DNA of 44,566 bases from Actinoplanes sp. M2I2 (GCF_023544445.1 NZ_JALPVJ010000040.1:1-44566), one strand, 5' to 3'; numbered from the stretch's first letter, positions 16,009 through 28,781 are shown. The notes: a model not told the origin generated them from the letters alone. Numbers and translations: made by a program.

Positions 16009-17478
16009 GTGTCGCAGTTCGCCGTGCTGCCCGACCCCGGGCAGGCGCACACCCTCGACGAGGTCGCCGGCTGCCTGCGCCTGCTCAAGACGTGGGCCGG
16101 CAACCCGTCGTACGAGACGATCGCGGCCCGGGTGAACATCCGCCGCCCACCGGCGCAGCAGGTCGGCAAGACCACGGTCGTCGACTGCTTCCGGGCCGGG
16201 CGCCGCCGCCTCGACCCCGACCTGGTCGTGGCCGTGGTCGAGGCCCTGCACGCCGACCCCGGCTACACCAGCCAGTGGCGGCAGGCGCTGCGCGTGGCCA
16301 GCGGCGAGACCCGGGGCGCGGGCGCCCAGGTGCGGGTGCTCGGCCGGCTGCCGGCCCTGCCGTCCGGCTTCGTCGACCGGGCCCCGCCGATCCCGCCGGT
16401 CACCGTCGCGGTGCTGACCGGGATGCCCGGCGCGGGCAAGACGACGCTCGCCGTGCGGGCCGCCCACCGGCTCGCGGCGACCCGCCCGTTCGATCGGGTG
16501 CTCGCGGTCAACCTGCGCGGCAGCCACCCCGACCAGCCGCCCGCCGGCTCCGAAGCCGTGCTGGACGGCTTCCTGCGCCTGCTCGGCGTGGCCGGTCAGC
16601 ACCTGCCGCACGGCGTCGCGGCCCGCGCCGCGGCCCTGCGGTCCCGGCTGTCCGGCGCCCGCGTCCTGGTGCTGCTCGACGACGCGGCCGACGAGGACCA
16701 GGTGCGGCCGCTGCTCGCGCCCGGCGCCGGCAGCGTCACCCTGATCACGAGCCGGCGGCGCCTGGACGGGCTGACCGAGGGCCACCACCACGCCGTGGGC
16801 GTCCTCCGGCCGGCCGAGGCTCGCGAGTTCCTGCTGACCGTGGCGCCGACCGCCGCCGATCCCGGCGAGCCGGCCGGCGCCGACCTCGCGGCGGCCGACC
16901 GGATCGGCGCGACCTGCGGTTACCTGCCGCTGGCGCTGTCCCGCGTCGCCGCCCACATGCGCGACCGTCCGGGCTGGACGCTGACCGACCACGCCGACTG
17001 GCTGGCCGAGCGCCGCGGCTCGGGCCGGCTCGACCCCGTGCTCCGCCAGGCGTTCGACGTCGCGTACAGCAATGTGCCCGGCCGCGGCCGCGACCTGCTC
17101 CGCCTGCTCGCCCACCACCCGGGCCGGACCTTCGACGCGCCCGCCGCGTCGGCGCTGGCCGGCGCGGACGCCGACGACGCCCTGCACGACCTGGCCGTCC
17201 ACCACCTGGTGCTCCCGGCCGGCCCGGACCGCCCGGCCGGCCCGGACCGCTGGGCGCTGCACGACCTGGTGCGGGTGTACGCGGCGGCCCGCTCGGCCGA
17301 CGAGGACCGCCGCGCCGACCGGCGGGCCGCCCTGACCCGCCTGTTCGACCACCTGCTGGCCACCGGCGCCGACCCGGCCGACCTGTCCGCGGCGGCCGCC
17401 TACGCGGCGGCCGAGGGCTGGCCCCGGCATGCGGCTCTGCTGGGAAGTTTCCAGAACGGGACCCGAGTCGTACGGTGA
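16009..17478 (+). CDS. STAND/NB-ARC ATPase with N-terminal HTH, lacking TPR repeats
   Basis: This 489-residue protein (GTG start at 16009; the frame is open from 15790 but that part is poor sequence) resembles the AfsR/NB-ARC group of signal-transducing ATPases. Residues 1-110 form a helical XRE-like region (YETIAARVN...VDCFRAGRRRLDPDLVVAVVEAL). The P-loop GMPGAGKTT lies near residues 138-146, Walker B is VLVLLDDAADEDQ, sensor-like SRRRL follows, then CGYLPLAL. A winged-helix part ends in ALHDLVRVYAA. Relatives usually continue into several hundred residues of TPR repeats, but here the frame stops soon after HAALLG in an odd SFQNGTRVVR tail. It is therefore probably C-terminally truncated, although the ATPase core is intact. 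Confidence 0.8.
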   Translation: MSQFAVLPDPGQAHTLDEVAGCLRLLKTWAGNPSYETIAARVNIRRPPAQQVGKTTVVDCFRAGRRRLDPDLVVAVVEALHADPGYTSQWRQALRVASGETRGAGAQVRVLGRLPALPSGFVDRAPPIPPVTVAVLTGMPGAGKTTLAVRAAHRLAATRPFDRVLAVNLRGSHPDQPPAGSEAVLDGFLRLLGVAGQHLPHGVAARAAALRSRLSGARVLVLLDDAADEDQVRPLLAPGAGSVTLITSRRRLDGLTEGHHHAVGVLRPAEAREFLLTVAPTAADPGEPAGADLAAADRIGATCGYLPLALSRVAAHMRDRPGWTLTDHADWLAERRGSGRLDPVLRQAFDVAYSNVPGRGRDLLRLLAHHPGRTFDAPAASALAGADADDALHDLAVHHLVLPAGPDRPAGPDRWALHDLVRVYAAARSADEDRRADRRAALTRLFDHLLATGADPADLSAAAAYAAAEGWPRHAALLGSFQNGTRVVR

Positions 17479-17515
17479 TCCGGCACGGCCGCCTACTGGC
17501 TCCCAGCCGGCCCGG

Positions 17516-19000
17516 TCATTCCCGATCGGCTTCAGGCCCCGTGCTGTCCGGTCGCGGCGGGGGTCTCGGCTCGTCGTCCTCGGCCAGCGCGTCGGCGGCG
17601 GCCCGGAGCGCGGCCGCGGCGGCGTCGGCGGCCTCCTGCTCGTCCGGCGGGCTCGCGCCGGCATCGCGCCGGTGGGGGCGGGCCGCCCGGGGATCGGGGT
17701 GGGCCAGGTGCGCCGCCGCATCCGTCGCGGCCTCGGCGGCGACGTCCATGATCCGGCGAACCGCCTGCCGGGACCGGTCGGTGACCAGCGGGAGGGTCTG
17801 TTCGGCGGCGCCCACGACACGCCGCGCCGCCCGCCGCGGCCCCTCGGTCAGCGACGGCGGGCGCCACGGCTGGTCGGCCGGGCGTACCGCGGCCTCGATC
17901 TCGACCCGGAGCCGGTCCACCGCGGTGAGCAGCGCGCCGTGTTGCTGCCAGGCCGCGGCGTCGGCGTGCGGGTCGACCAGGAGCAGCCGGCCGAGCTGCT
18001 CGCGCCGCTGATACAGCTCGTCCAGCCGCTCAGCGACGCGGCCGCGGGCGATGTCGACCGGCTCCTCGCCCGCGGCGACGGCGGCCACGCCGTCCAGGGC
18101 CGAGGCGGCGACGTCGAGCACGTCGGCCAGGGCCAGCCGGGCGGCTGAGGGGTAGACCTCCGCCTCCAGGTCCGGCGGCAGGTAGAACGTCCGGTCGAAG
18201 ACCTCCCGGCACAGGGTGCGGACGACGATGGTGCAGTACTCGATCGCGGTCAGGGCCGTGCGCAGGCGCGGCTGGGCCGTCCGGACCTCGCCGCCGCGGG
18301 GGTTGAGCACGGCGCTCTGCTCGGCCCGGACCAGCGAGTGGCCGGCCTCCAGCACCGACGCGCTCAGGCCCCGGGCCGCCGTGAGCCAGTCCTGCGCGGC
18401 CTGCCGGGACCAGCCGGCGCGCAGGTCGGTGGCCAGCGATCGCAGGAAGTCGCCCAGCCGGGTGGCCATGCCGGCCACCGCCGAGCCGGCCGATCCGACA
18501 TGCACGGGCGGCACGATGGCGAGGTTCACCGCGATGCCGACCGCCGAGCCGATCAGCGTCTCGTACACCCGGCCGGCCGCCGCCTCCGGCGCCGAGGCGC
18601 CGCCGACGGCCAGCACGAGCATCGCGCTGATCGGCACCTCCAGGGTGTGCGGCCCGAGACGGAGGACCTGCCCGAGGACGAGCGTCACGGCCACCACGGC
18701 GCCGAGACTCCACCAGCTCAGCCCCACGACGGTGGCCAGCCCGACCGCGACCAGAACGCCGGCCAGCACACTGAGGACGCGCTGCAGTCCTTGAGCGACC
18801 GTCTGGTAGACGGTCAGCTGCACCACCAGGATGGCGGTCAGCGGCGCGAGGATCGGGGACGCCGTGGTGTTGAGCAGATCGGCGGCGACGTAGGACAGCA
18901 CGGCGGCCAGCGTCACCTTGGCAGTGCGGAGCCCGGGGATCCGTCCCCACCGGGCCAGCGTGGCCGTCCAGGGGTGGCGCAGATAGGTGGTCAGCCTCAT
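17516..19000 (-). CDS. FUSC-family (aromatic acid exporter-like) membrane protein
   Basis: This 494-residue protein has an N-terminal block of six membrane segments (about residues 25-170; ILAPLTAILVVQLTVYQTV is typical of the FUSC/ArAE fold). A long soluble helical region rich in Ala, Leu and Arg follows, and the C-terminal tail is acidic and Pro-rich. Members are thought to export aromatic acids or similar small molecules. It is a single-block version, about half the size of the YccS-type proteins with two membrane blocks. The start is ATG at 19000 with GGAGGAGC upstream. It converges with the STAND gene and diverges from the SRPBCC-dehydrogenase pair across about 300 bases. Confidence 0.88.
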   Translation of the reverse strand: MRLTTYLRHPWTATLARWGRIPGLRTAKVTLAAVLSYVAADLLNTTASPILAPLTAILVVQLTVYQTVAQGLQRVLSVLAGVLVAVGLATVVGLSWWSLGAVVAVTLVLGQVLRLGPHTLEVPISAMLVLAVGGASAPEAAAGRVYETLIGSAVGIAVNLAIVPPVHVGSAGSAVAGMATRLGDFLRSLATDLRAGWSRQAAQDWLTAARGLSASVLEAGHSLVRAEQSAVLNPRGGEVRTAQPRLRTALTAIEYCTIVVRTLCREVFDRTFYLPPDLEAEVYPSAARLALADVLDVAASALDGVAAVAAGEEPVDIARGRVAERLDELYQRREQLGRLLLVDPHADAAAWQQHGALLTAVDRLRVEIEAAVRPADQPWRPPSLTEGPRRAARRVVGAAEQTLPLVTDRSRQAVRRIMDVAAEAATDAAAHLAHPDPRAARPHRRDAGASPPDEQEAADAAAAALRAAADALAEDDEPRPPPRPDSTGPEADRE

Positions 19001-19304
19001 CGCTCCTCCTCGCCGGGCCGAGCCGTACCCGGCCGGGGGCGGGGCCGGCCCGGGCGGCGGGCATCGGAGGGAATCTCGTCGCCGAACCGGTGCGGGCGGC
19101 GGGGTGGACTCGTACCCGCCAGCATGCCATCCGGATCGGTCCGGGCGAATGCGCCACCGCATCGGATCGCCGCCCCCTCCGGAGATGGCTCCTCCCGACG
19201 ATGGGCGGTTTCGGGCGAATGGGGACGGGTAGTCGGCCCTGATTCAGGCGTCCATGCCACCGAGTCGAAGCGCGGTGGCGCGGGGCGCCCGCGAAGGAGG
19301 ATCG
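19001..19304. promoter_or_regulatory. Divergent intergenic region with a stress-sigma-like promoter
   Basis: This is a 304-base gap between divergent FUSC and SRPBCC starts. On the plus strand GTTT (19208-19211), 15 bases and GGGTAG (19227-19232) match the SigB/SigF pattern GTTT-N15-GGGTAT at all but the last base. It lies 72 bases before the SRPBCC start. I see no convincing promoter for the FUSC direction and no gene in between. Confidence 0.45.
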
Positions 19305-19847
19305 ATGGAGCTGACAGCAACGACAACCATCCGTAAACCCGCGCCGGAGGTGTACGCGTTCTGGCGCGACTTGGAGAACCTCCCCACGTTCATGGCCCAC
19401 CTCGAGGAGGTGCGCGCCACCGGCGACCGGACGAGCCACTGGTCCGCCGCCGCCCCGTTCGGCACGAGTGTCGCGTGGGACGCGGAGATCATCGAGGAGG
19501 TGCCGGCCGACAAGATCGCGTGGCGCTCGACCGGCGACGCCGACGTGCCCAACGCCGGCACGGTCCGGTTCGTGCCCGCCCCGGACGGGGTGAGCACCGA
19601 GGTGCACGTCGTGCTCGTGTACGAGATCCCGGGTGGCGCGGTCGGCAAGGCGGTCGCCAAGTACTTCGGCGAGGAACCCCACCAGCAGCTCGACGACGAC
19701 CTGCGCCGGCTCAAGCAGGTGCTGGAGACCGGTGAGGTGGTCCGCTCCGACGGCGCCCCGTGGGGCAAGCGCGCCCGCAAGGAGTTCCCGCAGCGCCCGG
19801 CCCAGCCGTTGTCGGACGCCGAGCTCGAGAAGGGAGCGGACGCGTGA
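19305..19847 (+). CDS. SRPBCC-family (START/cyclase-like) protein
   Basis: This 180-residue protein has the helix-grip fold pattern. It begins MELTATTTIRKPAPEVYAFW, with the DLENLPTFMAHLEEV stretch typical of polyketide cyclase/coenzyme Q-binding SRPBCC proteins, and has central WDAEIIEEVPADKIAWRS and a long C-terminal helix. A hydrophobic cavity is expected to bind a small ligand or lipid; no catalytic residue can be assigned. The last 30 residues are a charged extension. The start is ATG at 19305 with AAGGAGG at ideal spacing. Its TGA overlaps the GTG of the alcohol dehydrogenase, so the two are translationally coupled and probably work together, perhaps in stress metabolism given the upstream promoter type. 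Confidence 0.9.
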   Translation: MELTATTTIRKPAPEVYAFWRDLENLPTFMAHLEEVRATGDRTSHWSAAAPFGTSVAWDAEIIEEVPADKIAWRSTGDADVPNAGTVRFVPAPDGVSTEVHVVLVYEIPGGAVGKAVAKYFGEEPHQQLDDDLRRLKQVLETGEVVRSDGAPWGKRARKEFPQRPAQPLSDAELEKGADA

Positions 19848-21019
19848 GGGCGAACACCTGGGCCGGCCGCAACAAGGTCGAGGTCCGCGACGTGCCGGAC
19901 CCGCGGATCCTCAACAACCGCGACGCCATCGTGCGGATCACCTCGACCGCGATCTGCGGGTCCGACCTGCACCTGGTCGACGGCTATGTGCCGACCATGC
20001 AGAACGGCGACATCCTGGGCCACGAGTTCATGGGCGAGGTGATCGAGGTCGGTTCCGGCGTGCCTGCGGACAAGCTGCGGGTCGGTGACCGGGTGGTCGT
20101 GCCGTTCCCGATCGCCTGCGGCGCGTGCGCGGCCTGTGCCGCCGAGCTGTACTCGTGCTGCGAGAACACCAACCCCAACGCCGTGATCGCGGAGAAGATG
20201 TTCGGCCACCCGGTCGCCGGGATCTTCGGCTACTCGCATCTGACCGGCGGCTTCGCGGGCGGCCAGGCCCAGTACGCGCGGGTGCCGTTCGCCGACGTCG
20301 GGCCGCTGCGGATCGAGTCCGATCTGACCGACGAGCAGGTGCTGTTCCTGTCCGACATCCTGCCCACCGGCTACATGGGCGCCGAGATGTGCGACATCCA
20401 GCCCAGCGACGTGGTGGCCGTGTGGGGCGCCGGCCCGGTCGGCCAGTTCGCCATGGACAGCGCCCGGGTCCTCGGCGCCGCGAAGGTCATCGCCATCGAC
20501 AAGGAGCCCTACCGGCTGCGGATGGCCGAGCAGGCCGGCCACATCCCGGTGAACTTCGACGAGGTCGACGTGCGCTCCATGCTGCTGGAACTGACCGGCG
20601 GCCGGGGCCCGGACAAGTGCATCGACGCGGTCGGTCTGGAAGCCGACCACGGCAGCGCCCACATCGCCGCGTACGACCGGGTCAAGCAGGCGGTCCGGTC
20701 GGAGACCGAACGCCCGCACGCGTTGCGCCAGGCGATCCTGTCGTGCCGCAGCGGCGGCGTGGTCTCGGTGATCGGCGTCTACGGCGGCCTGCTCGACAAG
20801 TTCCCGGCCGGCGCATGGATGAACCGGTCGCTGACCCTGCGGACCGGGCAGTGCCACGTCCAGCGCTACATGGAACCGCTGCTGGGCCGCATCGAACGCG
20901 GGGAGATCGACCCGACCCGGATCATCACCCACACCCTGCCGCTCGACGAGGCCGAGCGCGGCTTCGAGATCTTCAAGAACAAGCAGGACGACTGCGAGAA
21001 GGTCGTCCTCAAACCGTGA
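19844..21019 (+). CDS. Zinc-dependent alcohol dehydrogenase (formaldehyde dehydrogenase-like MDR)
   Basis: This 391-residue medium-chain dehydrogenase begins at GTG 19844 inside the stop of the SRPBCC gene. It has the catalytic zinc site ICGSDLH and GHEFMGEV, the structural zinc cysteines in CGACAACAAELYSCC, and a Rossmann motif WGAGPVGQFAMDSA followed by IDKEPYRL. The long loop region and GG-rich segments (AGIFGYSHLTGGFAGGQAQ) resemble the glutathione-independent formaldehyde dehydrogenase and threonine-dehydrogenase-like branch. It oxidises an alcohol or aldehyde adduct with NAD(P); the substrate is unknown. It converges with glgP across a GC-rich hairpin. Confidence 0.93.
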   Translation: MRANTWAGRNKVEVRDVPDPRILNNRDAIVRITSTAICGSDLHLVDGYVPTMQNGDILGHEFMGEVIEVGSGVPADKLRVGDRVVVPFPIACGACAACAAELYSCCENTNPNAVIAEKMFGHPVAGIFGYSHLTGGFAGGQAQYARVPFADVGPLRIESDLTDEQVLFLSDILPTGYMGAEMCDIQPSDVVAVWGAGPVGQFAMDSARVLGAAKVIAIDKEPYRLRMAEQAGHIPVNFDEVDVRSMLLELTGGRGPDKCIDAVGLEADHGSAHIAAYDRVKQAVRSETERPHALRQAILSCRSGGVVSVIGVYGGLLDKFPAGAWMNRSLTLRTGQCHVQRYMEPLLGRIERGEIDPTRIITHTLPLDEAERGFEIFKNKQDDCEKVVLKP

Positions 21020-21024
21020 CTCGC

Positions 21025-21055
21025 GGGCGGGGCCGGCCACGCGGCCGGCCCGCCC
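21025..21055. terminator. Bidirectional terminator between adh and glgP
   Basis: GGGCGGGG-CCGGCC and GGCCGG-CCCGCCC pair with a single bulged G around a 4-base loop. It lies in the 48-base gap between two convergent genes and could terminate both. Confidence 0.7.
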
Positions 21056-21067
21056 GGGCGTGCGCGG

Positions 21068-23467
<2,400 letters not shown>

Positions 23468-23582
23468 GCCCCGCACCCTGCACCACCGAGGTGTCCGGCG
23501 ACAGTCACCCGCGCTACTTCCCGACGAAGCTCACAGCCCGGCTGTCCGGCCGGTCCATCGTGAACGCGGCGTTTCCTGATCG

Positions 23583-23612
23583 TTGACAGGGCGTCACGGC
23601 ATCGATCAGGAT
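23583..23612 (+). promoter_or_regulatory. Candidate vegetative promoter of the GH9 cellulase gene
   Basis: TTGACA (23583-23588), an 18-base spacer and CAGGAT (23607-23612) resemble a housekeeping-sigma promoter. The predicted start of transcription falls about at the ATG (23619), suggesting a leaderless mRNA. Confidence 0.45.
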
Positions 23613-23618
23613 GACTGC

Positions 23619-25835
23619 ATGTCAATTTGGGAGCGCTCCCGCGTTGTCGCGGTGCTCGGGGCGGCCGCGGTGGTGGCCGCGGGCGTCGCCGCGCCGGCCA
23701 GTGCCGCGGCCGAGGTCGAGCAAGTGGTCAACGGGGCTTTCGATACCTCTACGGAACCGTTCTGGGCCAACGCGGGCATGACGCTCGCCCTCGACGACGG
23801 GCGCGCCTGCGCCGACGTGCCCGGCGGCACGACCAACAAGTGGGACGCGATCGTCGGGCAGAACGACATCGATCTCGTCGCGGGGGAGACCTACCGGTTC
23901 TCCTTCGACGCGAGCGGCGACCCGGCCGGCCGCGGTGTGCGGGCGGTCGTCGGTCTGGCCGTCGACCCGTACGACACGTATTTCGAACAGTCCCCGGTGC
24001 TGGGCGCGACCCAGCACTATGAGTGGACGTTCACCGCCGGCGCGAGCACGGCGCAGGGACAGGTCGCGTTCCAGCTGGGCGGCAGCCCGGAGCCGTGGAG
24101 GTTCTGCGTGGACAATGTGTCCCTGGTGGGTGGCGTGCCGCCCGAGGTCTACGAGCCGGACACCGGGCCCCGCGTCCGGGTCAACCAGGTGGCGTACGTC
24201 CCGAAGGGCCCGAAGGGCGCCACGCTGGTGACCGAGGCGACCACCGCGCTCCCGTGGAAGCTGGCCGACCGGGCCGGCAAGGTCGTGGCCCAGGGCCGCA
24301 GCACCCCGCGCGGCGTCGACGTGTCGTCCGGGCAGAACGTCCACAGCGTCGACTTCAGCCGCTACACCCGCAAGGGCACCGGCTACACCCTCACGGTGGA
24401 CGGCGAGACGAGCCGGCCGTTCGACATCGGCGCCGAGGCGTACGAGAAGCTGCGGACCGACGCCCTGAAGTTCTATTACACCCAGCGCAGCGGCATCGCG
24501 ATCGACGACGCGCTGCGCCCCGGCTACGGCCGCCCGGCCGGCCACGTCGACGTCGCGCCCAACCAGGGTGACGGCGACGTGCCCTGCCAGGCCGGCGTCT
24601 GCGACTACCGGCTCGACGTGCGCGGCGGCTGGTACGACGCCGGCGACCACGGCAAGTACGTGGTGAACGGCGGCATCTCGGTGTGGGAGCTGCTCAACGC
24701 GTACGAGCGCTCGCCCGGCCTGAAGAAGGTCGGCCTGGCCATCCCGGAGAGCGGCAACCGCACCCCCGACCTGCTCAACGAGGTGCGCTGGGAGCTCGAC
24801 TTCCTGCTCCGCATGCAGGTGCCGGCCGGTCAGCCGTACGCCGGCATGGCCCACCACAAGATCCACGACCAGAACTGGACCGGGCTGCCGCTGCTGCCGC
24901 ACCTCGACCCGCAGCCGCGCGAGCTGCACCCGGTGTCCACCGCGGCGACGCTCAACCTGGCCGCCACCGCGGCCCAGGCGGCGCGCGTCTACAAGAAGTA
25001 CGACGCGGCCTTCGCCCAGCGGGCGCTGACCGCGGCCCGGACCGCCTACGCGGCGGCCAAGGCCAACCCCGACCGGTACGCCCCGGAGTCCGACGGTGTC
25101 GGCGGCGGCGCCTACAACGACGCCAAGGTCACCGACGACTTCTACTGGGCGGCGGCCGAGCTCTTCCTGACCACGGGGGAGAAGGGGTACCAGGCGGATG
25201 TGCTCTCGTCGCCCGAGCACACCGCCGACGTGTTCGGCGCCGGCGCCTTCGATTGGGGCAACACCGCCGCAGCGGGCCGCCTCGATCTGGCGCTGGTGCC
25301 GAACCGGCTGCCCGGCCTGCCCGCCGTCAAGGCGTCGGTCATCGCCGGAGCCGAGAAGTACCTGGCCATCCAGCGGCAGCACGCTTACGGCGTCCCGTAC
25401 GCCCCGGCCGGCAACAGCTGGGACTGGGGCTCGAACAGCACCATCCTCAACAACATGGTCGTCATCGCGGCGGCGCACAAGCTGACCGGCCGGGACCGTT
25501 TCCGGGACGGCGTGCTGACCGGCCTGGACTACATCTTCGGCCGCAACGCGCTCAACATCTCCTACGTGACCGGGTACGGCGAGGTCAGCTCGCAGAACCA
25601 GCACAGCCGCTGGTACGCCCGGCAGCTCGACCCGGCGCTGCCCAACCCGCCGGTGGGCACGCTGGCCGGCGGACCCAACTCGTCGATCCAGGACCCGTAC
25701 GCCCAGAGCAAGCTCACCGGCTGCGTCGGTCAGTTCTGCTACATCGACGACATCCAGTCGTGGTCGACCAACGAGCTGACCATCAACTGGAACGCCCCGC
25801 TGGCGTCGATCGCGGCGTACGTCGCGGAGCTGTAA
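23619..25835 (+). CDS. Secreted glycoside hydrolase family 9 endoglucanase with CBM4/9-like domain
   Basis: This 738-residue exported cellulase starts with a Sec signal peptide (MSIWERSRVVAVLGAAAVVAAG, cleavage after APASA near residue 31). A carbohydrate-binding domain of CBM4/9 type follows (about 35-170: NGAFDTSTEPFWAN...WRFCVDNVSL), then an Ig-like cellulase N-domain (about 180-280: RVNQVAYVPKGPKGATLV), then the GH9 catalytic domain to the end. Catalytic Asp residues are D340 and D343 in GGWYDAGDHGKY; the acid is E719 in WSTNELTINWNAPL; the SQNQHSRWYAR signature is present. It cuts cellulose or related beta-1,4-glucans outside the cell. There is no C-terminal CBM2. Codons 4-8 overlap a CebR/CelR-type operator, so cello-oligosaccharide induction is likely. 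Confidence 0.95.
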   Translation: MSIWERSRVVAVLGAAAVVAAGVAAPASAAAEVEQVVNGAFDTSTEPFWANAGMTLALDDGRACADVPGGTTNKWDAIVGQNDIDLVAGETYRFSFDASGDPAGRGVRAVVGLAVDPYDTYFEQSPVLGATQHYEWTFTAGASTAQGQVAFQLGGSPEPWRFCVDNVSLVGGVPPEVYEPDTGPRVRVNQVAYVPKGPKGATLVTEATTALPWKLADRAGKVVAQGRSTPRGVDVSSGQNVHSVDFSRYTRKGTGYTLTVDGETSRPFDIGAEAYEKLRTDALKFYYTQRSGIAIDDALRPGYGRPAGHVDVAPNQGDGDVPCQAGVCDYRLDVRGGWYDAGDHGKYVVNGGISVWELLNAYERSPGLKKVGLAIPESGNRTPDLLNEVRWELDFLLRMQVPAGQPYAGMAHHKIHDQNWTGLPLLPHLDPQPRELHPVSTAATLNLAATAAQAARVYKKYDAAFAQRALTAARTAYAAAKANPDRYAPESDGVGGGAYNDAKVTDDFYWAAAELFLTTGEKGYQADVLSSPEHTADVFGAGAFDWGNTAAAGRLDLALVPNRLPGLPAVKASVIAGAEKYLAIQRQHAYGVPYAPAGNSWDWGSNSTILNNMVVIAAAHKLTGRDRFRDGVLTGLDYIFGRNALNISYVTGYGEVSSQNQHSRWYARQLDPALPNPPVGTLAGGPNSSIQDPYAQSKLTGCVGQFCYIDDIQSWSTNELTINWNAPLASIAAYVAEL
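23628..23641. promoter_or_regulatory. CebR/CelR-type operator inside the start of the cellulase gene
   Basis: TGGGAGCGCTCCCG matches 13 of 14 bases of the known TGGGAGCGCTCCCA operator bound by the LacI-family cellulose-utilisation repressors CebR (Streptomyces) and CelR (Thermobifida). It begins nine bases after the A of the start codon, within codons 4-8. Confidence 0.85.
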
Positions 25836-25876
25836 AGGGGTCGCTCCGGCGGCGCGGGTGAGTCTACGGTGACGGA

Positions 25877-26443
25877 ATGTCAGCCGAAGCCGCCCGCGCC
25901 GCCGAGATCCTCAGCCAGCTCGCCACCCCGCTGCGGTTGCGGGCGTTCGCCGAGCTGGTCCACCGTGGCTCGGAGGGCGCCTCCATCGCCGAGCTGGCCT
26001 ACACGATCGACGTACCGGTGCAGACGGCCGGCGAGACGCTGGCCCGCCTGGTCGCCGCCGGGCTGGCCACCGGCACGGGCAACGGCATCTACCGCGCGTC
26101 GCCGGGCATCCTGCGCGAGACCGCGCTGGCGCTCGACCGCGAGCAGCCGATCAGCGCCTACCTGGGTGACTATCCCCAGCTGCGCGGCAACTTCACGCAC
26201 GGCCGCCTCACCACCATGCCGCCCACGCTCAGCGAGCGGTACACGCTGCTGGGCGAGCTGCTGGCCCGCTTCCTGGCGCTCGAGGGCCTGCACGACGAGC
26301 AGACCGTCAACCGCCGCCTGGCCGCGGTGACCGACGACGTGGCCGCGGCCCGGCGGATGCTGGTCGAGACCGGCTGGCTGGAACGCGACCAGGCCGGCAC
26401 CACGTACGGCGCCGGCCGCCCGGTTCCGTCCGCCCGCTCCTGA
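25877..26443 (+). CDS. DUF2087 protein with ArsR-like winged helix
   Basis: This 188-residue protein has two parts. Residues of about 5-85 look like an ArsR-type winged helix (ATPLRLRAFAELV...SIAELAYTIDVPVQTAGETLARLVAAGLAT). Residues of about 110-178 match DUF2087 (RLTTMPPTLSERYTLLGELLARF...DEQTVNRRLAAVTDDVAAARRMLVETGWLER). Such proteins are probably small regulators, but the signal and targets are unknown. The start is ATG at 25877. It lies 41 bases after the cellulase stop and 38 bases before the GH15 gene on the same strand, so it might be cotranscribed with the cellulase; no functional link is proven. Confidence 0.88.
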   Translation: MSAEAARAAEILSQLATPLRLRAFAELVHRGSEGASIAELAYTIDVPVQTAGETLARLVAAGLATGTGNGIYRASPGILRETALALDREQPISAYLGDYPQLRGNFTHGRLTTMPPTLSERYTLLGELLARFLALEGLHDEQTVNRRLAAVTDDVAAARRMLVETGWLERDQAGTTYGAGRPVPSARS

Positions 26444-26446
26444 CCG

Positions 26447-26471
26447 GTTGAAGTCTCCGGACGCCGGGTAA
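26447..26471 (+). promoter_or_regulatory. Candidate stress-sigma-like promoter of the GH15 gene
   Basis: GTTG-N15-GGGTAA (26447-26471), or GGTT-N16-GGGTAA counting one base earlier, fits the loose SigB pattern GNNT-N14-16-GGGTA. It is 10 bases before the ATG at 26482. It is weaker than the copy at 19208-19232 and could be chance. Confidence 0.3.
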
Positions 26472-26481
26472 CCGATCGGAT

Positions 26482-28279
<1,798 letters not shown>

Positions 28280-28281
<2 letters not shown>

Positions 28282-28353
28282 CGCCCCCGCACGCTGCGGT
28301 GACCGATGTTCACCCCACCTGATCGAATTAGGACGTTCGCCGGTGGGGGCGTC
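28280..28353 (+). terminator. Long-range inverted repeat after the GH15 gene
   Basis: GACGCCCCC (28280-28288, overlapping the stop codon) pairs perfectly with GGGGGCGTC (28345-28353) across 56 bases. It may form the base of a larger structure ending the GH15 transcript. The wide loop makes it a weak call. Confidence 0.3.
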
Positions 28354-28442
28354 GGTCGGTGGATTCGACGGTGCCCGATCATCGCCGCACAACGGCATCC
28401 GCAGGCCACGAAATCGTGTGATTGCTCGGCTACGGTGAGTTT

Positions 28443-28766
28443 GTGAGCACCCTTTCCATCATTCTCAAGCTGGTGGCCCTCATCATTCCCGCCGCGATCT
28501 GCCTGGTCGGATTCCGAATGCTGAAGCGCATTGCCGAAGTGGGTGACCACAGTCCCGCCCGCATCAGGCGACGGCATTCTCGGGCCCGTTCGGCCCGGCG
28601 GACCGGATCACCGCCGGAAGCCCACCGCGTCGTACGGTCGCATCCGGTCTCCTCCGACCGGCTGATGGACCTGTCCACGACCCGGTTGCGGCCGTCCACG
28701 CGTCACCGGGTCCCGCCCTGGGTGCAGGCGGCCGCACCGGCCGGCGAAGGCGATCAGCGCAGGTGA
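28443..28766 (+). CDS. Small single-pass membrane protein, uncertain
   Basis: The GTG at 28443 opens a 107-residue frame. The first 25 residues (VSTLSIILKLVALIIPAAICLVGF) form a clear membrane helix followed by KRIAEVGDH, which looks like real protein. The remaining roughly 70 residues are Arg/Ser/Pro-rich, with the composition of non-coding frames, so the true protein may be shorter or interrupted by an indel after about residue 40. The ribosome binding site is weak (GGTGAG). I recognise no family. The gene is convergent with the DUF2256/DUF3253 gene, 15 bases away. Confidence 0.35.
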   Translation: MSTLSIILKLVALIIPAAICLVGFRMLKRIAEVGDHSPARIRRRHSRARSARRTGSPPEAHRVVRSHPVSSDRLMDLSTTRLRPSTRHRVPPWVQAAAPAGEGDQRR

Positions 28767-28781
28767 GCTCGCCGCCGGCTT

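Noticed and set aside
13455..16175. 906-residue minus-strand frame over the MFS and TetR genes
   Set aside because: Rich in Asp/His/Arg/Gly repeats without domains; both plus-strand genes beneath it are certain.
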